A stretch of 64,000 nucleotides of DNA, taken from contig JACKLQ010000001.1 of NCBI GenBank assembly GCA_024235835.1, positions 1-64,000 of the forward strand. Direction: 5' to 3'. The notes under the pieces were generated by a model. It made no database searches and was not told the origin of the DNA. It worked only from the letters and a program-made list of their open reading frames with translations. Below are positions 24,624-33,467 of this stretch, piece by piece (positions within the stretch are counted from its first letter, which is position 1; the number at the start of each line of letters is the position of its first letter). The position numbers and the translations under genes were made by a program. Source of the DNA: Thiobacillus sp. (GTDB lineage Bacteria > Pseudomonadota > Gammaproteobacteria > Burkholderiales > Thiobacillaceae).

Positions 24624-24812
24624 ATGTCCAAGAAGCCGACCGTAGTTGTCTGCCCTACCTGCGGGAAAGACGTGGCCTGGTTGCCCGAGAACAAGTGGAA
24701 ACCCTTTTGCAGCGAACGCTGCAAGCTCATCGATCTGGGCGAATGGGCGACCGAGAAATACAAGGTGCCCGTGCATGAAGTGGATGGCCCGGACGAAACC
24801 CTGGGCCAGTAG
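24624..24812 (+). CDS. yacG: DNA gyrase inhibitor YacG (zinc ribbon)
   Basis: A 62-residue zinc protein from the ATG at 24624. The zinc ligands are VCPTCGKDV and FCSERCKLIDLGEWA, which is diagnostic for YacG. E. coli YacG binds GyrB and blocks DNA binding. Its 3' end overlaps the DNA ligase start by 29 bp in another frame. Confidence 0.93.
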   Translation: MSKKPTVVVCPTCGKDVAWLPENKWKPFCSERCKLIDLGEWATEKYKVPVHEVDGPDETLGQ

Positions 24813-25635
24813 CCTGTTCCTGCTGGGGCTGCTGCTTGCCGCCCCGCTGGCGTGGGCGGACGAGCCCCCGGCCCTGGCCCATGCGGAGTCCTACCGCCAG
24901 GGCATCGATCCCACCCCATACTGGGTCAGCGAAAAACTGGATGGCGTGCGCGCCATGTGGGATGGCGCGCAGTTGCGTTTCCGTAGCGGCAACCCCATCC
25001 ACGCGCCTGCCTGGTTTACCCATGGGCTGCCGGCGCAAAAGCTGGATGGCGAACTGTGGATCGGTCGGGGCCGGTTCGACCGCCTGTCCGGCATTGTGCG
25101 CAAGGTCGAGCCGGATGACATGGAATGGCGGGAAGTGAAGTACATGATGTTCGAACTGCCTGACGCACCGGGTACTTTCAGTGAACGCATCGAGGCCATG
25201 GCGCAATTGGTGGCCCGGGCGGGGCTGCCCCACCTGCGCATGGTGGAGCAGTTCCGTGTTGCCGACGCCGCCGCACTGCAACGCAAGCTGGATGCCGTGG
25301 TGAAGGCGGATGGCGAGGGCCTCATGCTGCACCGGGCCGATGCCCTTTACCGCTCGGGTCGCAGCGACGACATGCTCAAGCTCAAGCCCTTAGAGGATGC
25401 GGAGGCCGTCGTGCTCGCCCACCTGCCGGGCCAGGGCAAATACAAGGGGAAACTGGGTTCGCTGCTGGTGCGGTTGCCGGATGGCCGGCGCCTGCGACTC
25501 GGCTCCGGTTTCAGCGATGCCCAGCGGGCAAACCCGCCGCCCGTGGGGGCTACCGTCACCTACCGTTACCGGGGCTTCAGCTCCACGGGTCTGCCGCGTT
25601 TCGCCACCTTCCTGCGGGTCAGGGAGGCGTTCTAA
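24784..25635 (+). CDS. Exported ATP-dependent DNA ligase (Lig E type)
   Basis: From the ATG at 24784 this is 283 residues with a clear signal peptide (SSLFLLGLLLAAPLAWADE), so the enzyme is expected in the periplasm, as for the small Lig E ligases. Ligase motif I is SEKLDGVRAMWDG with AMP-accepting Lys51; GELWIGRGRFDR is motif III-like, DGEGLMLHR motif IV, and MLKLKP motif V. The C-terminal OB domain begins near PDGRRLRLGSGF. An ATG at 24775 is equally possible. Its role may involve extracellular or incoming DNA; that is inference from location. Confidence 0.88.
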   Translation: MARTKPWASSLFLLGLLLAAPLAWADEPPALAHAESYRQGIDPTPYWVSEKLDGVRAMWDGAQLRFRSGNPIHAPAWFTHGLPAQKLDGELWIGRGRFDRLSGIVRKVEPDDMEWREVKYMMFELPDAPGTFSERIEAMAQLVARAGLPHLRMVEQFRVADAAALQRKLDAVVKADGEGLMLHRADALYRSGRSDDMLKLKPLEDAEAVVLAHLPGQGKYKGKLGSLLVRLPDGRRLRLGSGFSDAQRANPPPVGATVTYRYRGFSSTGLPRFATFLRVREAF

Positions 25636-25639
25636 AGCT

Positions 25640-26299
25640 TCAGCGGGCGAGGGTCTGGACTCCGTCCGGCGTGCCCATCAGGAACACGTCGGCGCCCCGG
25701 CGGGCGAACAGGCCCACGGTGACAACACCCACGAGCTGGTTGATCTCGGCCTCCATGGCCACCGGGTCCAGGATGCTCATGCCGTGCACGTCCAGGATGA
25801 CGTTGCCGTTGTCGGTGGTGAAGCCGGCGCGCAATACCGGGTTGCCGCCCATCTTCACCAGTTGCCGGGCCACATAGGAACGGGCCATGTGGATGACCTC
25901 CACCGGCAGGGGAAACTTGCCCAGCACGTCCACCAGCTTGCTCTGGTCGGCGATGCAGACGAACTTCTTGGCGCAGGCGGCCACGATCTTCTCCCGGGTC
26001 AGGGCGCCGCCACCGCCCTTGATCATGGCCATGTGGCGGGTGATTTCGTCGGCGCCGTCCACGTAGACTTCCATCTCGCCCGCCTCGTTCAGGTCAATGA
26101 CGTTGATGCCGTGCTTCTTCAGCCGCTCGGCGGTGGCCACGGAAGAGGCCACGGCGCCGTCGATCCTGCCCTTGATGTCCGCCAGGGCGTCGATGAAGAA
26201 GTTGGCGGTGGAGCCGGTGCCCACGCCGATGATGCCGGCGGGAACGTATTCGAGGGCGGCACGGGCCGTGGCTTGCTTCATTTCGTCTTGGCTCATCAT
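25640..26299 (-). CDS. rpiA: Ribose-5-phosphate isomerase A
   Basis: A 219-residue RpiA from the ATG at 26299 (MMSQDEMKQATARAALEYVP); a second ATG is at 26296. Family motifs: GIIGVGTGSTANFFIDAL, the DGADEI catalytic loop, MIKGGGGALTREKIVA with active-site Glu and Lys, and DQSKLVDVLGKFPLPVEV. It interconverts ribose-5-phosphate and ribulose-5-phosphate. It is convergent with the ligase gene and divergent from ilvA. Confidence 0.97.
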   Translation of the reverse strand: MMSQDEMKQATARAALEYVPAGIIGVGTGSTANFFIDALADIKGRIDGAVASSVATAERLKKHGINVIDLNEAGEMEVYVDGADEITRHMAMIKGGGGALTREKIVAACAKKFVCIADQSKLVDVLGKFPLPVEVIHMARSYVARQLVKMGGNPVLRAGFTTDNGNVILDVHGMSILDPVAMEAEINQLVGVVTVGLFARRGADVFLMGTPDGVQTLAR

Positions 26300-26376
26300 G
26301 ATGGTTTTCTCTTGGTCGTTTGGGGTTAACCCCGTGAGAATAACGGCCTTCTCTTGCCTGTTCAAACCGCACCGCG

Positions 26377-27885
26377 ATGACCGACTATCTTGAGCGCATC
26401 CTCCTGGCCCGCGTCTACGACGTGGCCCACGAAACCCCCCTGGACGAGGCCTCCAACCTGTCCCGTCGCGTGGGCAACCGGGTCCTGCTCAAGCGGGAGG
26501 ACATGCAGCCAGTGTTCTCTTTCAAGCTCCGTGGCGCCTACAACAAAATGGCCGGCCTTACCAAGACCCAGCTCAAGCGGGGCGTGGTGGCAGCCAGCGC
26601 CGGCAACCACGCCCAGGGCGTGGCTCTCGCCGCCCAGGTGCTGGGCTGCCAGGCCATCATCGTGATGCCCGCCACCACGCCCCAGATCAAGGTGGACGCA
26701 GTGGCCAAGCGGGGCGCCGACGTGGTGCTGTTCGGCGACTCCTACGACGATGCCTACCACCATGCGAAGGGCATAGCCAAGAAAGCGAAGATGGTCTTCG
26801 TGCACCCGTACGACGACCCGGAGGTCATCGCCGGCCAGGGCACCATCGGCATGGAACTCATGCGCCAGTCCCGGGCCCCTATCGATGCCGTATTCGTGCC
26901 CGTGGGCGGCGGCGGCCTAATCGCCGGCATTGCCGTCTATCTCAAGCGCCTGCGGCCGGAGATCAGGATCATCGGCGTGGAGCCGGAGGACGCGGACGCC
27001 ATGGCCCGCTCCCTGTGCAAGAAGGAACGCATCGTCCTGCCCCAGGTGGGCATCTTCGCCGACGGCGTGGCCGTGAAGCAGGTGGGGGAGGAGACCTTCC
27101 GCCTTTGCCAGCAGTACGTGGACGAGGTGATCCGTGTCAGCAATGACGCCATCTGCGCCGCCATCAAGGACGTGTTCGAGGACACCCGCTCCATCCTGGA
27201 GCCCGCCGGCGCCCTGGGCGTGGCGGGACTAAAGGTGTGGGCTGCCCGGGAGAAAGCGAAGAACAAGAACCTAGTGGCCATCGCCTCCGGCGCCAACATG
27301 AACTTCGACCGGCTACGCTTCGTGGCGGAAAGGGCGGAACTGGGCGAGAAGCGGGAGGCAGTGCTGGCCGTCTCCATCCCGGAGAAGCCGGGCAGCTTCA
27401 AGAAGTTCTGCTCCCTCATCGGCGGCCGGGTCATCACCGAGTTCAACTACCGTTTCGACGATCCCGCCCTGGCCCATGTCTACGTGGGCATCCAGGTGCA
27501 GAACCGGCCCGAGGTGGACAAGCTCATCGAGGCCCTGAAAAAGCACGAACTGCCGGTGCTGGACCTGTCCGACAACGAGATGGCCAAGCTGCACATCCGC
27601 CACCTGGTGGGCGGCCGTGCGCCCCAGGCGGAGCACGAAGTACTGTATCGCTTCGAGTTCCCTGAGCGCCCCGGTGCCCTCATGCGCTTCCTCAATAGCA
27701 TGAGCCACGCCTGGAACATCAGCCTGTTCCACTACCGCAACCACGGCGCCGACTACGGCCGGGTGCTGGTGGGCATCCAGGTGCCGCCCAAGGACAAGGC
27801 GGAGTTCCAGCAATTCCTTGACGGCCTGGGCTACCGCTACTGGAACGAAAGCCGCAACCCGGCGTACAAGCTGTTCCTGGCCTGA
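26377..27885 (+). CDS. ilvA: Threonine ammonia-lyase, biosynthetic
   Basis: A 502-residue enzyme starting MTDYLERILLARVYDVAHE. The PLP lysine is Lys50 in FSFKLRGAYNKM, and the phosphate-binding loop is VPVGGGGLIAG. The C-terminal third holds two ACT-like regulatory domains (EKPGSFKKFCSLIGGR and ERPGALMRFLNSMSHAW), the form inhibited by isoleucine. It makes 2-oxobutanoate for isoleucine synthesis. Confidence 0.97.
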   Translation: MTDYLERILLARVYDVAHETPLDEASNLSRRVGNRVLLKREDMQPVFSFKLRGAYNKMAGLTKTQLKRGVVAASAGNHAQGVALAAQVLGCQAIIVMPATTPQIKVDAVAKRGADVVLFGDSYDDAYHHAKGIAKKAKMVFVHPYDDPEVIAGQGTIGMELMRQSRAPIDAVFVPVGGGGLIAGIAVYLKRLRPEIRIIGVEPEDADAMARSLCKKERIVLPQVGIFADGVAVKQVGEETFRLCQQYVDEVIRVSNDAICAAIKDVFEDTRSILEPAGALGVAGLKVWAAREKAKNKNLVAIASGANMNFDRLRFVAERAELGEKREAVLAVSIPEKPGSFKKFCSLIGGRVITEFNYRFDDPALAHVYVGIQVQNRPEVDKLIEALKKHELPVLDLSDNEMAKLHIRHLVGGRAPQAEHEVLYRFEFPERPGALMRFLNSMSHAWNISLFHYRNHGADYGRVLVGIQVPPKDKAEFQQFLDGLGYRYWNESRNPAYKLFLA

Positions 27886-27915
27886 GCAAGTCCAGATCCG
27901 ACGCGAGAGCCTGCC

Positions 27916-29370
27916 ATGCAAATGAAACGCCTCCTGGTTGGCTGCGTGTTGTGCTCGTTGGCCGGGATTGCCTCGGCGGGAACTTCCATTCTGGATACGG
28001 AAGAGGCGAGGACCTTCCGTGGCACGCTCGATCCCCTGTCCGCGCCAGCCGCATGGGAGGAGCGTCTGCAACGTTGGGCGGACAATGCCTGCCAGGCGTC
28101 GGCGGACGCCCGGCACCAGAGCTGGCAGGCGGATCAGGCCAGGCCCTGGTCCGAAAGGGCCTTTCCGGGAGAGGGGCTGAAGGACCGGTTGCTGGCCTAT
28201 CCCGGTTCCCAGTTGTTCCTCCTGGTGGCCACGGATCTGGTGCCCGCACGTAGCCGCACGAACGTTTACGCACGTGTCTCGCAGCCTTACGAGGACCGTC
28301 TGTTCAATCGCATCGCTGCGTCGACGCCGCACAGTCTCGAGCCGGAAGACATCCTGCGATTTGCCTTGGAGATCACGGGAAACGACTACCGCCTCGCGGT
28401 GCTGACAGCACATTCGGTCCTGAAGGAGACGACCAAGCTGGGCAGGGAAGCCGTTGAGATCAGCCAGCAGTCGCGCAAGGAATATCTGCGCCTGAAGACG
28501 ATCAATCCAGACAGGCCTTCCACGCGCAGGGCGTACCGGGAATACAGAAAGGACTTCGAGAATGCCGTGCGCAGCCTTGAGCACCACAACCGCGTCGTCC
28601 GTCCCCTGAAGAGCCTGCGTGGGGACCCAACGCGCATTCCTGACAAGATGGGGCCGTGGTACCACATCTTCGCGCTTTACACCCTGGATGCCGTGGGGGG
28701 TGGCGGACAGGCCCTGACTGCCTACGCGGCGGAGCACGGCGGGAAATACTTCCGCGCGTTTCAAAAGGAGGGCGGGTACGAGCCGGAGAAGAAGCGTATC
28801 GACGAGATCTTCATCAAGACGCAGGCCGCATGCGTGCCCGAATGGGTGGCGCTGAAGCCGGGGCCAGCGCCCTCGTCCCCCGTGAGTGGGTCGCCGCAGG
28901 AGGGCTTCGTCACCTGTCCGGAAACACAATACCCGCTCATGCCGGCGCATCAAGTGAAGCGGCACCCCTTCGCGGACCAGGATGGTGCTGATTATTCACC
29001 CGGCAAGATCCTGCGGGAACAGGGCAGGCAGCCCGCCTTCAAGACATGGTGCCGTTATGGTCGGGTGGGCAAGCAGATATTTGACATCCATGTATTGTGG
29101 ACAGGGGCCGCTGCCGACCCAGCCACGCTGAGTCCCGTACCGTATTGCTCCAGGGACTGGAACTCGTATGACATGATGGGCTGGAACTACGTCTTCGAAA
29201 GCCGCAAGAAGGACGTAAGGGTCCAGATCGGCCGGCGTTTCGAGGGTGGCAACAACTTTTCCGACCCACTGGACATGTTTGAACGCGAGGCGGCGGCACG
29301 TCACCTGCTCAGGCAGATCGAGCCCCTGGCCATAGACTGCGTCGAGCCCGCAGGTTCACGCGGGCATTAG
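27916..29370 (+). CDS. Exported protein of unknown function, 484 residues
   Basis: The protein has a signal peptide at 1-21 (KRLLVGCVLCSLAGIASAG) and no motif I recognise. The first half is helical and charged; the second contains several Cys (CVPEW, CPETQYPL, KTWCRYGR, YCSRDW, DCVEP) that may form disulfides. A segment near residue 372 (FKTWCRYGRVGKQIFDIHVL) looks like a small repeated-domain type fold. It begins 30 bp after ilvA but codon use and context resemble the unknown exported genes downstream. It is convergent with the FecR-containing pair. Confidence 0.55.
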   Translation: MQMKRLLVGCVLCSLAGIASAGTSILDTEEARTFRGTLDPLSAPAAWEERLQRWADNACQASADARHQSWQADQARPWSERAFPGEGLKDRLLAYPGSQLFLLVATDLVPARSRTNVYARVSQPYEDRLFNRIAASTPHSLEPEDILRFALEITGNDYRLAVLTAHSVLKETTKLGREAVEISQQSRKEYLRLKTINPDRPSTRRAYREYRKDFENAVRSLEHHNRVVRPLKSLRGDPTRIPDKMGPWYHIFALYTLDAVGGGGQALTAYAAEHGGKYFRAFQKEGGYEPEKKRIDEIFIKTQAACVPEWVALKPGPAPSSPVSGSPQEGFVTCPETQYPLMPAHQVKRHPFADQDGADYSPGKILREQGRQPAFKTWCRYGRVGKQIFDIHVLWTGAAADPATLSPVPYCSRDWNSYDMMGWNYVFESRKKDVRVQIGRRFEGGNNFSDPLDMFEREAAARHLLRQIEPLAIDCVEPAGSRGH

Positions 29371-29416
29371 TGCCTCAACCCGGATTAAAGTGGTTCCCTG
29401 CCTGAGTAATACGGGC

Positions 29417-29587
29417 TCAGCCCAGGGTGGACCCGATTTTCAGGATGGGAAGGATGCCCGCCAGCCCATAGATGAAAAACAGGGCCAGACCGAGCACCAT
29501 GGAGGCGGCCCCGTGGGCCATCAGGGCCTCGATGCGCTTGGCGTCGTCTTGCTTACTCAGCCACCGCCAGAAAGGGATGGCGAGCAT
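29417..29587 (-). CDS. Small membrane protein or remnant
   Basis: A 56-residue frame from the ATG at 29587 ending at 29417. It reads as two hydrophobic segments (MLAIPFWRWL and GAASMVLGLALFFIYGLAGI) around a charged KQDDAKRIEAL loop. The frame is open further upstream and stays protein-like (SLSGWIPAVWA) but has no good start there, so this may be the tail of a decayed larger membrane protein. It lies 64 bp downstream of the FecR-domain gene on the same strand. Confidence 0.35.
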   Translation of the reverse strand: MLAIPFWRWLSKQDDAKRIEALMAHGAASMVLGLALFFIYGLAGILPILKIGSTLG

Positions 29588-29651
29588 GGCCCAAACGGCC
29601 GGAATCCACCCGGACAGGGAGCGTGCCTGGATGGCGAAGCCGGTACGGCGA

Positions 29652-30734
29652 TCAACTCGGCGGCGCGATGGGCATGATCTCGCTGCGCACGCCGCGCGTG
29701 ACCGTCACGGACGAGCCTGCCCGCAGGGTGAATCTCTCGTAGGGCGTACTGATTTCCACCACCCCCTCGTAGAGCTTGTAGTAGGTGCGGTCCTCATCCG
29801 GGTCGTAGTGGATCTCGATGTCGGTGCCACGGATGCCGCACAGAGAGGTGCCGGTCCTGACCGAGAAGGCGGCCCGGCCGCCCCAGCCTTTTGAGAACAC
29901 GCGGATCGCCCCCTTGAGCAAATCCACGAGGCCCTTGTGTCGTTGCTGGTTTCTCAGGTCGATCTTGAATTCAGCCAGATTGATGGTCGAGTTGATGCCG
30001 ACATTTATCACCGTCGGGCCGGAATTGATGGACTGGAAGCGATCCATGAATTCGATGCGGGCACGGCTTGAGTCTCCGGTCCTGGCCAGGTCGGTCGCAT
30101 TGAGCAGATCGCCCTGCCTGGCGCTCAACCACTCGCCGCTTCCGCCTTTCTTTACCTGGACATCCTTGAACACGCTGACCAGGATGGCGGCGTAGCCCCC
30201 CTGGTGGCCCAGGTAGTGATTGATCTCTCGTTCCAGGTCGGCGCCCTTGGCGGTGAAATCGATGCGCTTGCCGTTGAATTCCTCCTTGAGGACCTTCCGG
30301 TAAGCCGCGTCCAGGCCTCTGTAGCTTGTGGCCCCCATTTCACGCAAGGCTACACTTGCGGGTTTGCGTTGCAGGGCGGCATCGAAGCAGCGCTCGAAAC
30401 CCTGGAATGCCATGCGCTTGTCCGCGGGATTGCGTGCGGCACTGAGGGCGTCCAGCGAATGTTTGCATGCCCCTTGCTGAATCGACCGGTCGATGGATTC
30501 CATCTCGGCCATCAGGGACGCAAAGCGCCACGCCCTTTCCAGGTCCTCCACATTGCGCAGAACCTGGGTGACATATTCCGTGGCGTTGGCGGGAGGCGCG
30601 GCGCATGCAACGGGCACCCCCAGCAACAGGCATGTCGCGACGAGCACGTGTCGCAAGGCTGGCATGAGCTTTCTCATAGCCTGAATACCGGCCTGGTCCG
30701 AGGACATGTCCTTGAATATCCCATTCTTAATCAT
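29652..30734 (-). CDS. Exported FecR-domain protein
   Basis: A 360-residue protein from the ATG at 30734 (a TTG lies three codons upstream). After a signal peptide around residues 24-46 (MPALRHVLVATCLLLGVPVA) comes a helical region of unknown function, then a C-terminal FecR domain: GEWLSARQGDLLNATD, ARIEFMDR, INLAEFKIDL, and FSVRTGTSLCGIRGTDIEI. FecR domains of this stand-alone type are periplasmic and often surface-sensing or structural. It overlaps the upstream gene by 4 bp, so the two are co-translated. Confidence 0.72.
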   Translation of the reverse strand: MIKNGIFKDMSSDQAGIQAMRKLMPALRHVLVATCLLLGVPVACAAPPANATEYVTQVLRNVEDLERAWRFASLMAEMESIDRSIQQGACKHSLDALSAARNPADKRMAFQGFERCFDAALQRKPASVALREMGATSYRGLDAAYRKVLKEEFNGKRIDFTAKGADLEREINHYLGHQGGYAAILVSVFKDVQVKKGGSGEWLSARQGDLLNATDLARTGDSSRARIEFMDRFQSINSGPTVINVGINSTINLAEFKIDLRNQQRHKGLVDLLKGAIRVFSKGWGGRAAFSVRTGTSLCGIRGTDIEIHYDPDEDRTYYKLYEGVVEISTPYERFTLRAGSSVTVTRGVRSEIMPIAPPS

Positions 30735-31402
30735 TTCTTCCAACCCCTTACCCGACTAATGACCCGCATCCGACAGTCCTCAACCTGAGCTTGTTGGCGC
30801 CAGGGCACGGAACGTGGGTCGCCACATTCCTTGTCGGCAACCCGGGTGGAATAAGATCCACACGCCCCCCAGTTGATCTCGCTGTCAACATGCTGCGAGC
30901 TTATGGATGCATCCCGTCGGCATGGTCCCTCGCCCACCCACCGCGCCGGCTTCGGCACCGGACGGTTGTTGGGATTGATGCAGTCCTGGGGAGGGGCGCC
31001 AAACAGGCCACTGGGCTCGCAATCGCCCCTGCTTCTAGCCGGAGGGTAGGGCTTGGAGGCATAAGGGTCGTAAGTGGGACGCTGCTGAGGTGGCGGGCTG
31101 CGACCCTCGTCGGCCCTTTCCTTGTCGAGCATGCAGGAAGGGTCGTTGGGTTTGACGTCGCAACCTCCCAAGTAATACGTCTTACCGGAAGAACCCCTGT
31201 CCATCTGCTCCATTTGTCGCATGGCCCGGTTCAATCGTTCGTTGTGCTCGCGCTGCAGTCGTTCATTTTCCAGACGGGACTGGTTTTCATCCCCGAATAT
31301 GGATCTTCGAATCGCGTCTGGATCTCCCGCAATGGACGGAACCGCCAATGCGAGGAGAAGAGCGGGAACAGCTGCGACGGCAATCCATGCGGGGGCTTTC
31401 AT
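30731..31402 (-). CDS. Exported Cys-containing protein of unknown function
   Basis: A 223-residue protein with a signal peptide (WIAVAAVPALLLALAVPSIAG). A helical Arg/Glu/Gln-rich segment follows (RLENERLQREHNERLNRAM), then a Pro-rich linker and a Cys-rich C-terminal part with motifs such as GGCDVKPNDPSCMLDKER, INWGACGSYSTRVADKECG. About eight Cys suggest periplasmic disulfides. No family is recognised. It is coupled to the FecR-domain gene. Confidence 0.6.
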   Translation of the reverse strand: MKAPAWIAVAAVPALLLALAVPSIAGDPDAIRRSIFGDENQSRLENERLQREHNERLNRAMRQMEQMDRGSSGKTYYLGGCDVKPNDPSCMLDKERADEGRSPPPQQRPTYDPYASKPYPPARSRGDCEPSGLFGAPPQDCINPNNRPVPKPARWVGEGPCRRDASISSQHVDSEINWGACGSYSTRVADKECGDPRSVPWRQQAQVEDCRMRVISRVRGWKK

Positions 31403-31581
31403 GGCCGGCTCCTGTTGTTGATGGGTTTATGAAGTACATATTCGTACAAAAACATCTGGTTGGCTAGATGAGCCGGACACTGACTTAGTGGTTGTCTGAT
31501 GGGGACGACGAATTACCGATAATCCATGCTGCTAACAGGTAGCCAGATGGGATGGCAGTGCCATTGGCTACACTGAACCCC

Positions 31582-32544
31582 ATGGAACTCGAGTGCTATT
31601 CCCAACGCCTGCTCAACCCCTTCCGCGGCGTGCAGCGGGTCATCCGCTACGGCCCCGCCGAGGCGGTGACCACCGACGGCGCCCATTGGGACCTTTACGT
31701 CCGTAACGACGAGTTGCTGGAAGGCCTGGACCGTAGCCACCCGGTGCTGGTCTCCGATATCCGCTTCGGACGCTGGTCGGCCGAAAAGGGCCTCAAGCGA
31801 GGCCCCTTGTACCCCTCAGAGGATTTCCGCCGCATGGAGCGCTTGGGCGCAGTGGTCTACGAGGCTCTGACCCAAGTCCACGACCAGCCGGTGTTTCCCT
31901 TCCGGGATTGCTACGAATTGTGGCTGCTGGACCCGGATGGTGCCTTGTTGGCCTTGCTGGCCAGCGTGCTGTTGCCGGAAGAAATCGAAAGGAACCTGCC
32001 CCTGGTGTGGCGTCCTGGGCACGCAACGAAGTCTGTTTTCCCAATCTCCGGTCACGACGAACCTGCCGAGTACCTCGGCCGCTATGTCAACCGGCTGGCA
32101 GGGCGTGAACCCGCAGCAGCCTGGCTTCAGCGTGACCCCGATGGTGCCGGCCGGGCTGTGGCAGGTGTCAACCTGCCTGCTTCGTGGGCGGAGCGGACCT
32201 GGGGTGCCGCGGAGTTTCCGGCCTTTTTCCTCAGGGACGGCGGTCACGACACAGAGCACCGGCAATTGATCGCAGACTTTCATGCCTGGCAGGCCCCTTG
32301 TCTGCTGCTATTGCCCGGTTGGCCCGTCGAGGTTCGCTACCGACTGGAAGCACAAGCCCGGCAGCAGGCGGAAACGGTGGAGCAACTGTTCCATCTTTAC
32401 CCGGATGCCGTGGATGAGCGCTTGATCCATGCCTGCCGGGTGGAGGCCCTGTTGAAGCGCAGCCAGGCCATGAGCCCTACCCGGGAGGAGGTTCTTTCCA
32501 CCGGCTACATCGAGCTCAACCCCGACGAATCCGACATGGTGTGA
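31582..32544 (+). CDS. Conserved protein of unknown function, 320 residues
   Basis: Begins at the ATG at 31582 (MELECYSQRLLNPFRGVQRV). It has no signal peptide or membrane helix, so it is probably cytosolic. Sequence features are a Trp/Asp-rich N-terminal half (TTDGAHWDLYVRNDELL), a stretch with LPEEIERNLPLVWRPG and a C-terminal helical part ending ELNPDESDMV. I recognise it only as a family found in betaproteobacteria without an assigned function. It precedes the Sel1-repeat gene by 55 bp. Confidence 0.55.
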   Translation: MELECYSQRLLNPFRGVQRVIRYGPAEAVTTDGAHWDLYVRNDELLEGLDRSHPVLVSDIRFGRWSAEKGLKRGPLYPSEDFRRMERLGAVVYEALTQVHDQPVFPFRDCYELWLLDPDGALLALLASVLLPEEIERNLPLVWRPGHATKSVFPISGHDEPAEYLGRYVNRLAGREPAAAWLQRDPDGAGRAVAGVNLPASWAERTWGAAEFPAFFLRDGGHDTEHRQLIADFHAWQAPCLLLLPGWPVEVRYRLEAQARQQAETVEQLFHLYPDAVDERLIHACRVEALLKRSQAMSPTREEVLSTGYIELNPDESDMV

Positions 32545-32599
32545 CTTGCTCGATAAATCTTCACAGTACAGAATTACCAGTTCCAAATGGAGGAAGACC

Positions 32600-33094
32600 A
32601 TGAATAACACCATACGCGCCACGGCTGTCGCCTTGTTCCTGTCCGCCCCCTTGTTCGCATCCTTCCCCACACTGGCCCATGAAGGCTACGACAAGGCCCT
32701 CCAGGCCTACAGTTGCGTGGACTATCCCAAAGCCATTGGCCTGTTCAAGACCTATGCAGAACAGGGCCATGGCTTGTCTCAGTACATGATGGGCATCATG
32801 ACCGAGCAGGGCCAGGGCGTCACACCCGACGTGGACGCGGCCTACGACTGGTACATGAATGCTGCAAAGCAGGGCATCACCGACGCCTATTTCGCCCTGG
32901 CCGACATGTACAAGCGGGGTATCAGCGTGCAGAAGGACCCAATCCGGGCCTATGCCTGGTTCGACCTGGCCAAGCAGGGCGGCCACAACCTGGCCGGGGA
33001 CATGCTCAACAGCCTGGACAAGGAACTGCAAGCTGATCAGATCGCCCAGGCAAAAGAGTTCGGCAAGGAGTGGCTGGCCAAAATGGGACGCTGA
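32600..33094 (+). CDS. Exported Sel1-like repeat protein
   Basis: A 164-residue protein from the ATG at 32600 after GGAGGAAG. The signal peptide ends TLAHE. Three or so Sel1-like (TPR-related) units follow: YPKAIGLFKTYAEQGHGLSQ, DAAYDWYMNAAKQGITDAYF and RAYAWFDLAKQGGHNLAG. Such proteins act as periplasmic protein-binding scaffolds. The N-terminal repeat is degenerate. Confidence 0.8.
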   Translation: MNNTIRATAVALFLSAPLFASFPTLAHEGYDKALQAYSCVDYPKAIGLFKTYAEQGHGLSQYMMGIMTEQGQGVTPDVDAAYDWYMNAAKQGITDAYFALADMYKRGISVQKDPIRAYAWFDLAKQGGHNLAGDMLNSLDKELQADQIAQAKEFGKEWLAKMGR

Positions 33095-33227
33095 TTTCCT
33101 TTTGCTCATTGACAGGCGCTCGTAACCCCTTCAAGAATCTGTTCCATGAAACTTCACCCTATGCCCCTACCCAAGAAAGTCCTCTGCCGTGCGCTGAGCG
33201 TATGGCCTGTGGGCCCGTGGCGGAAGT

Positions 33228-33271
33228 GTGTTGGATGAGCAAGCGATGAACTGACCGAAAGTCAGCAACAC
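33228..33271 (+). other. Candidate structured leader RNA before the EamA exporter
   Basis: Within the 373-bp gap 33095-33467, GTGTTG (33228-33233) pairs with CAACAC (33266-33271), enclosing the hairpin CTGAC/GTCAG (33251-33265, loop CGAAA) and an unpaired GATGAGCAAGCGATGAA strand. A strong terminator follows five bases later. A weak 30-codon frame, 33146-33238, ends in the structure. It does not fit a riboswitch class I recognise, so the function is open. Confidence 0.35.
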
Positions 33272-33275
33272 CTCG

Positions 33276-33315
33276 AAGGCCGCGGACCCGTAAAGTCCGC
33301 GGCCTTTTTGTTTTC
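33276..33315 (+). terminator. Strong Rho-independent terminator upstream of the exporter gene
   Basis: A 12-bp perfect stem (AAGGCCGCGGAC with GTCCGCGGCCTT, loop CCGTAAA) followed by TTTGTTTTC. It could end the Sel1-repeat transcript, 180 bp upstream, or act as an attenuator for the exporter. Confidence 0.88.
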
Positions 33316-33344
33316 AACCTTCGTTTCGTACCCAGGAGCCCGAC

Positions 33345-33437
33345 ATGAACCCTACCCTGTACCGACCCATGCCCCTGTCCCCGGCCTACGCAATTGTGGC
33401 GTACCCACCCTGTTGCCCCCACATCCCATCCGCCTAG
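33345..33437 (+). CDS. Possible 30-residue Pro-rich leader peptide
   Basis: An ATG at 33345 preceded by CAGGAG seven bases upstream opens a 30-codon frame ending TAG at 33435. About a quarter of its residues are Pro (LYRPMPLSP, VAYPPCCPHIP). It ends 30 bp before the exporter ATG. Length, position and a good ribosome-binding site fit a leader peptide; there is no conservation evidence available here. Confidence 0.3.
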   Translation: MNPTLYRPMPLSPAYAIVAYPPCCPHIPSA

Positions 33438-33467
33438 CCGGCGGAGCACCCTGAACAAGGAACCATC

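Noticed and set aside
33228..33271. Hammerhead ribozyme, suggested by GATGAG and GAAA strands
   Set aside because: The core CTGATGA is missing and the strand order does not form the three-stem junction.
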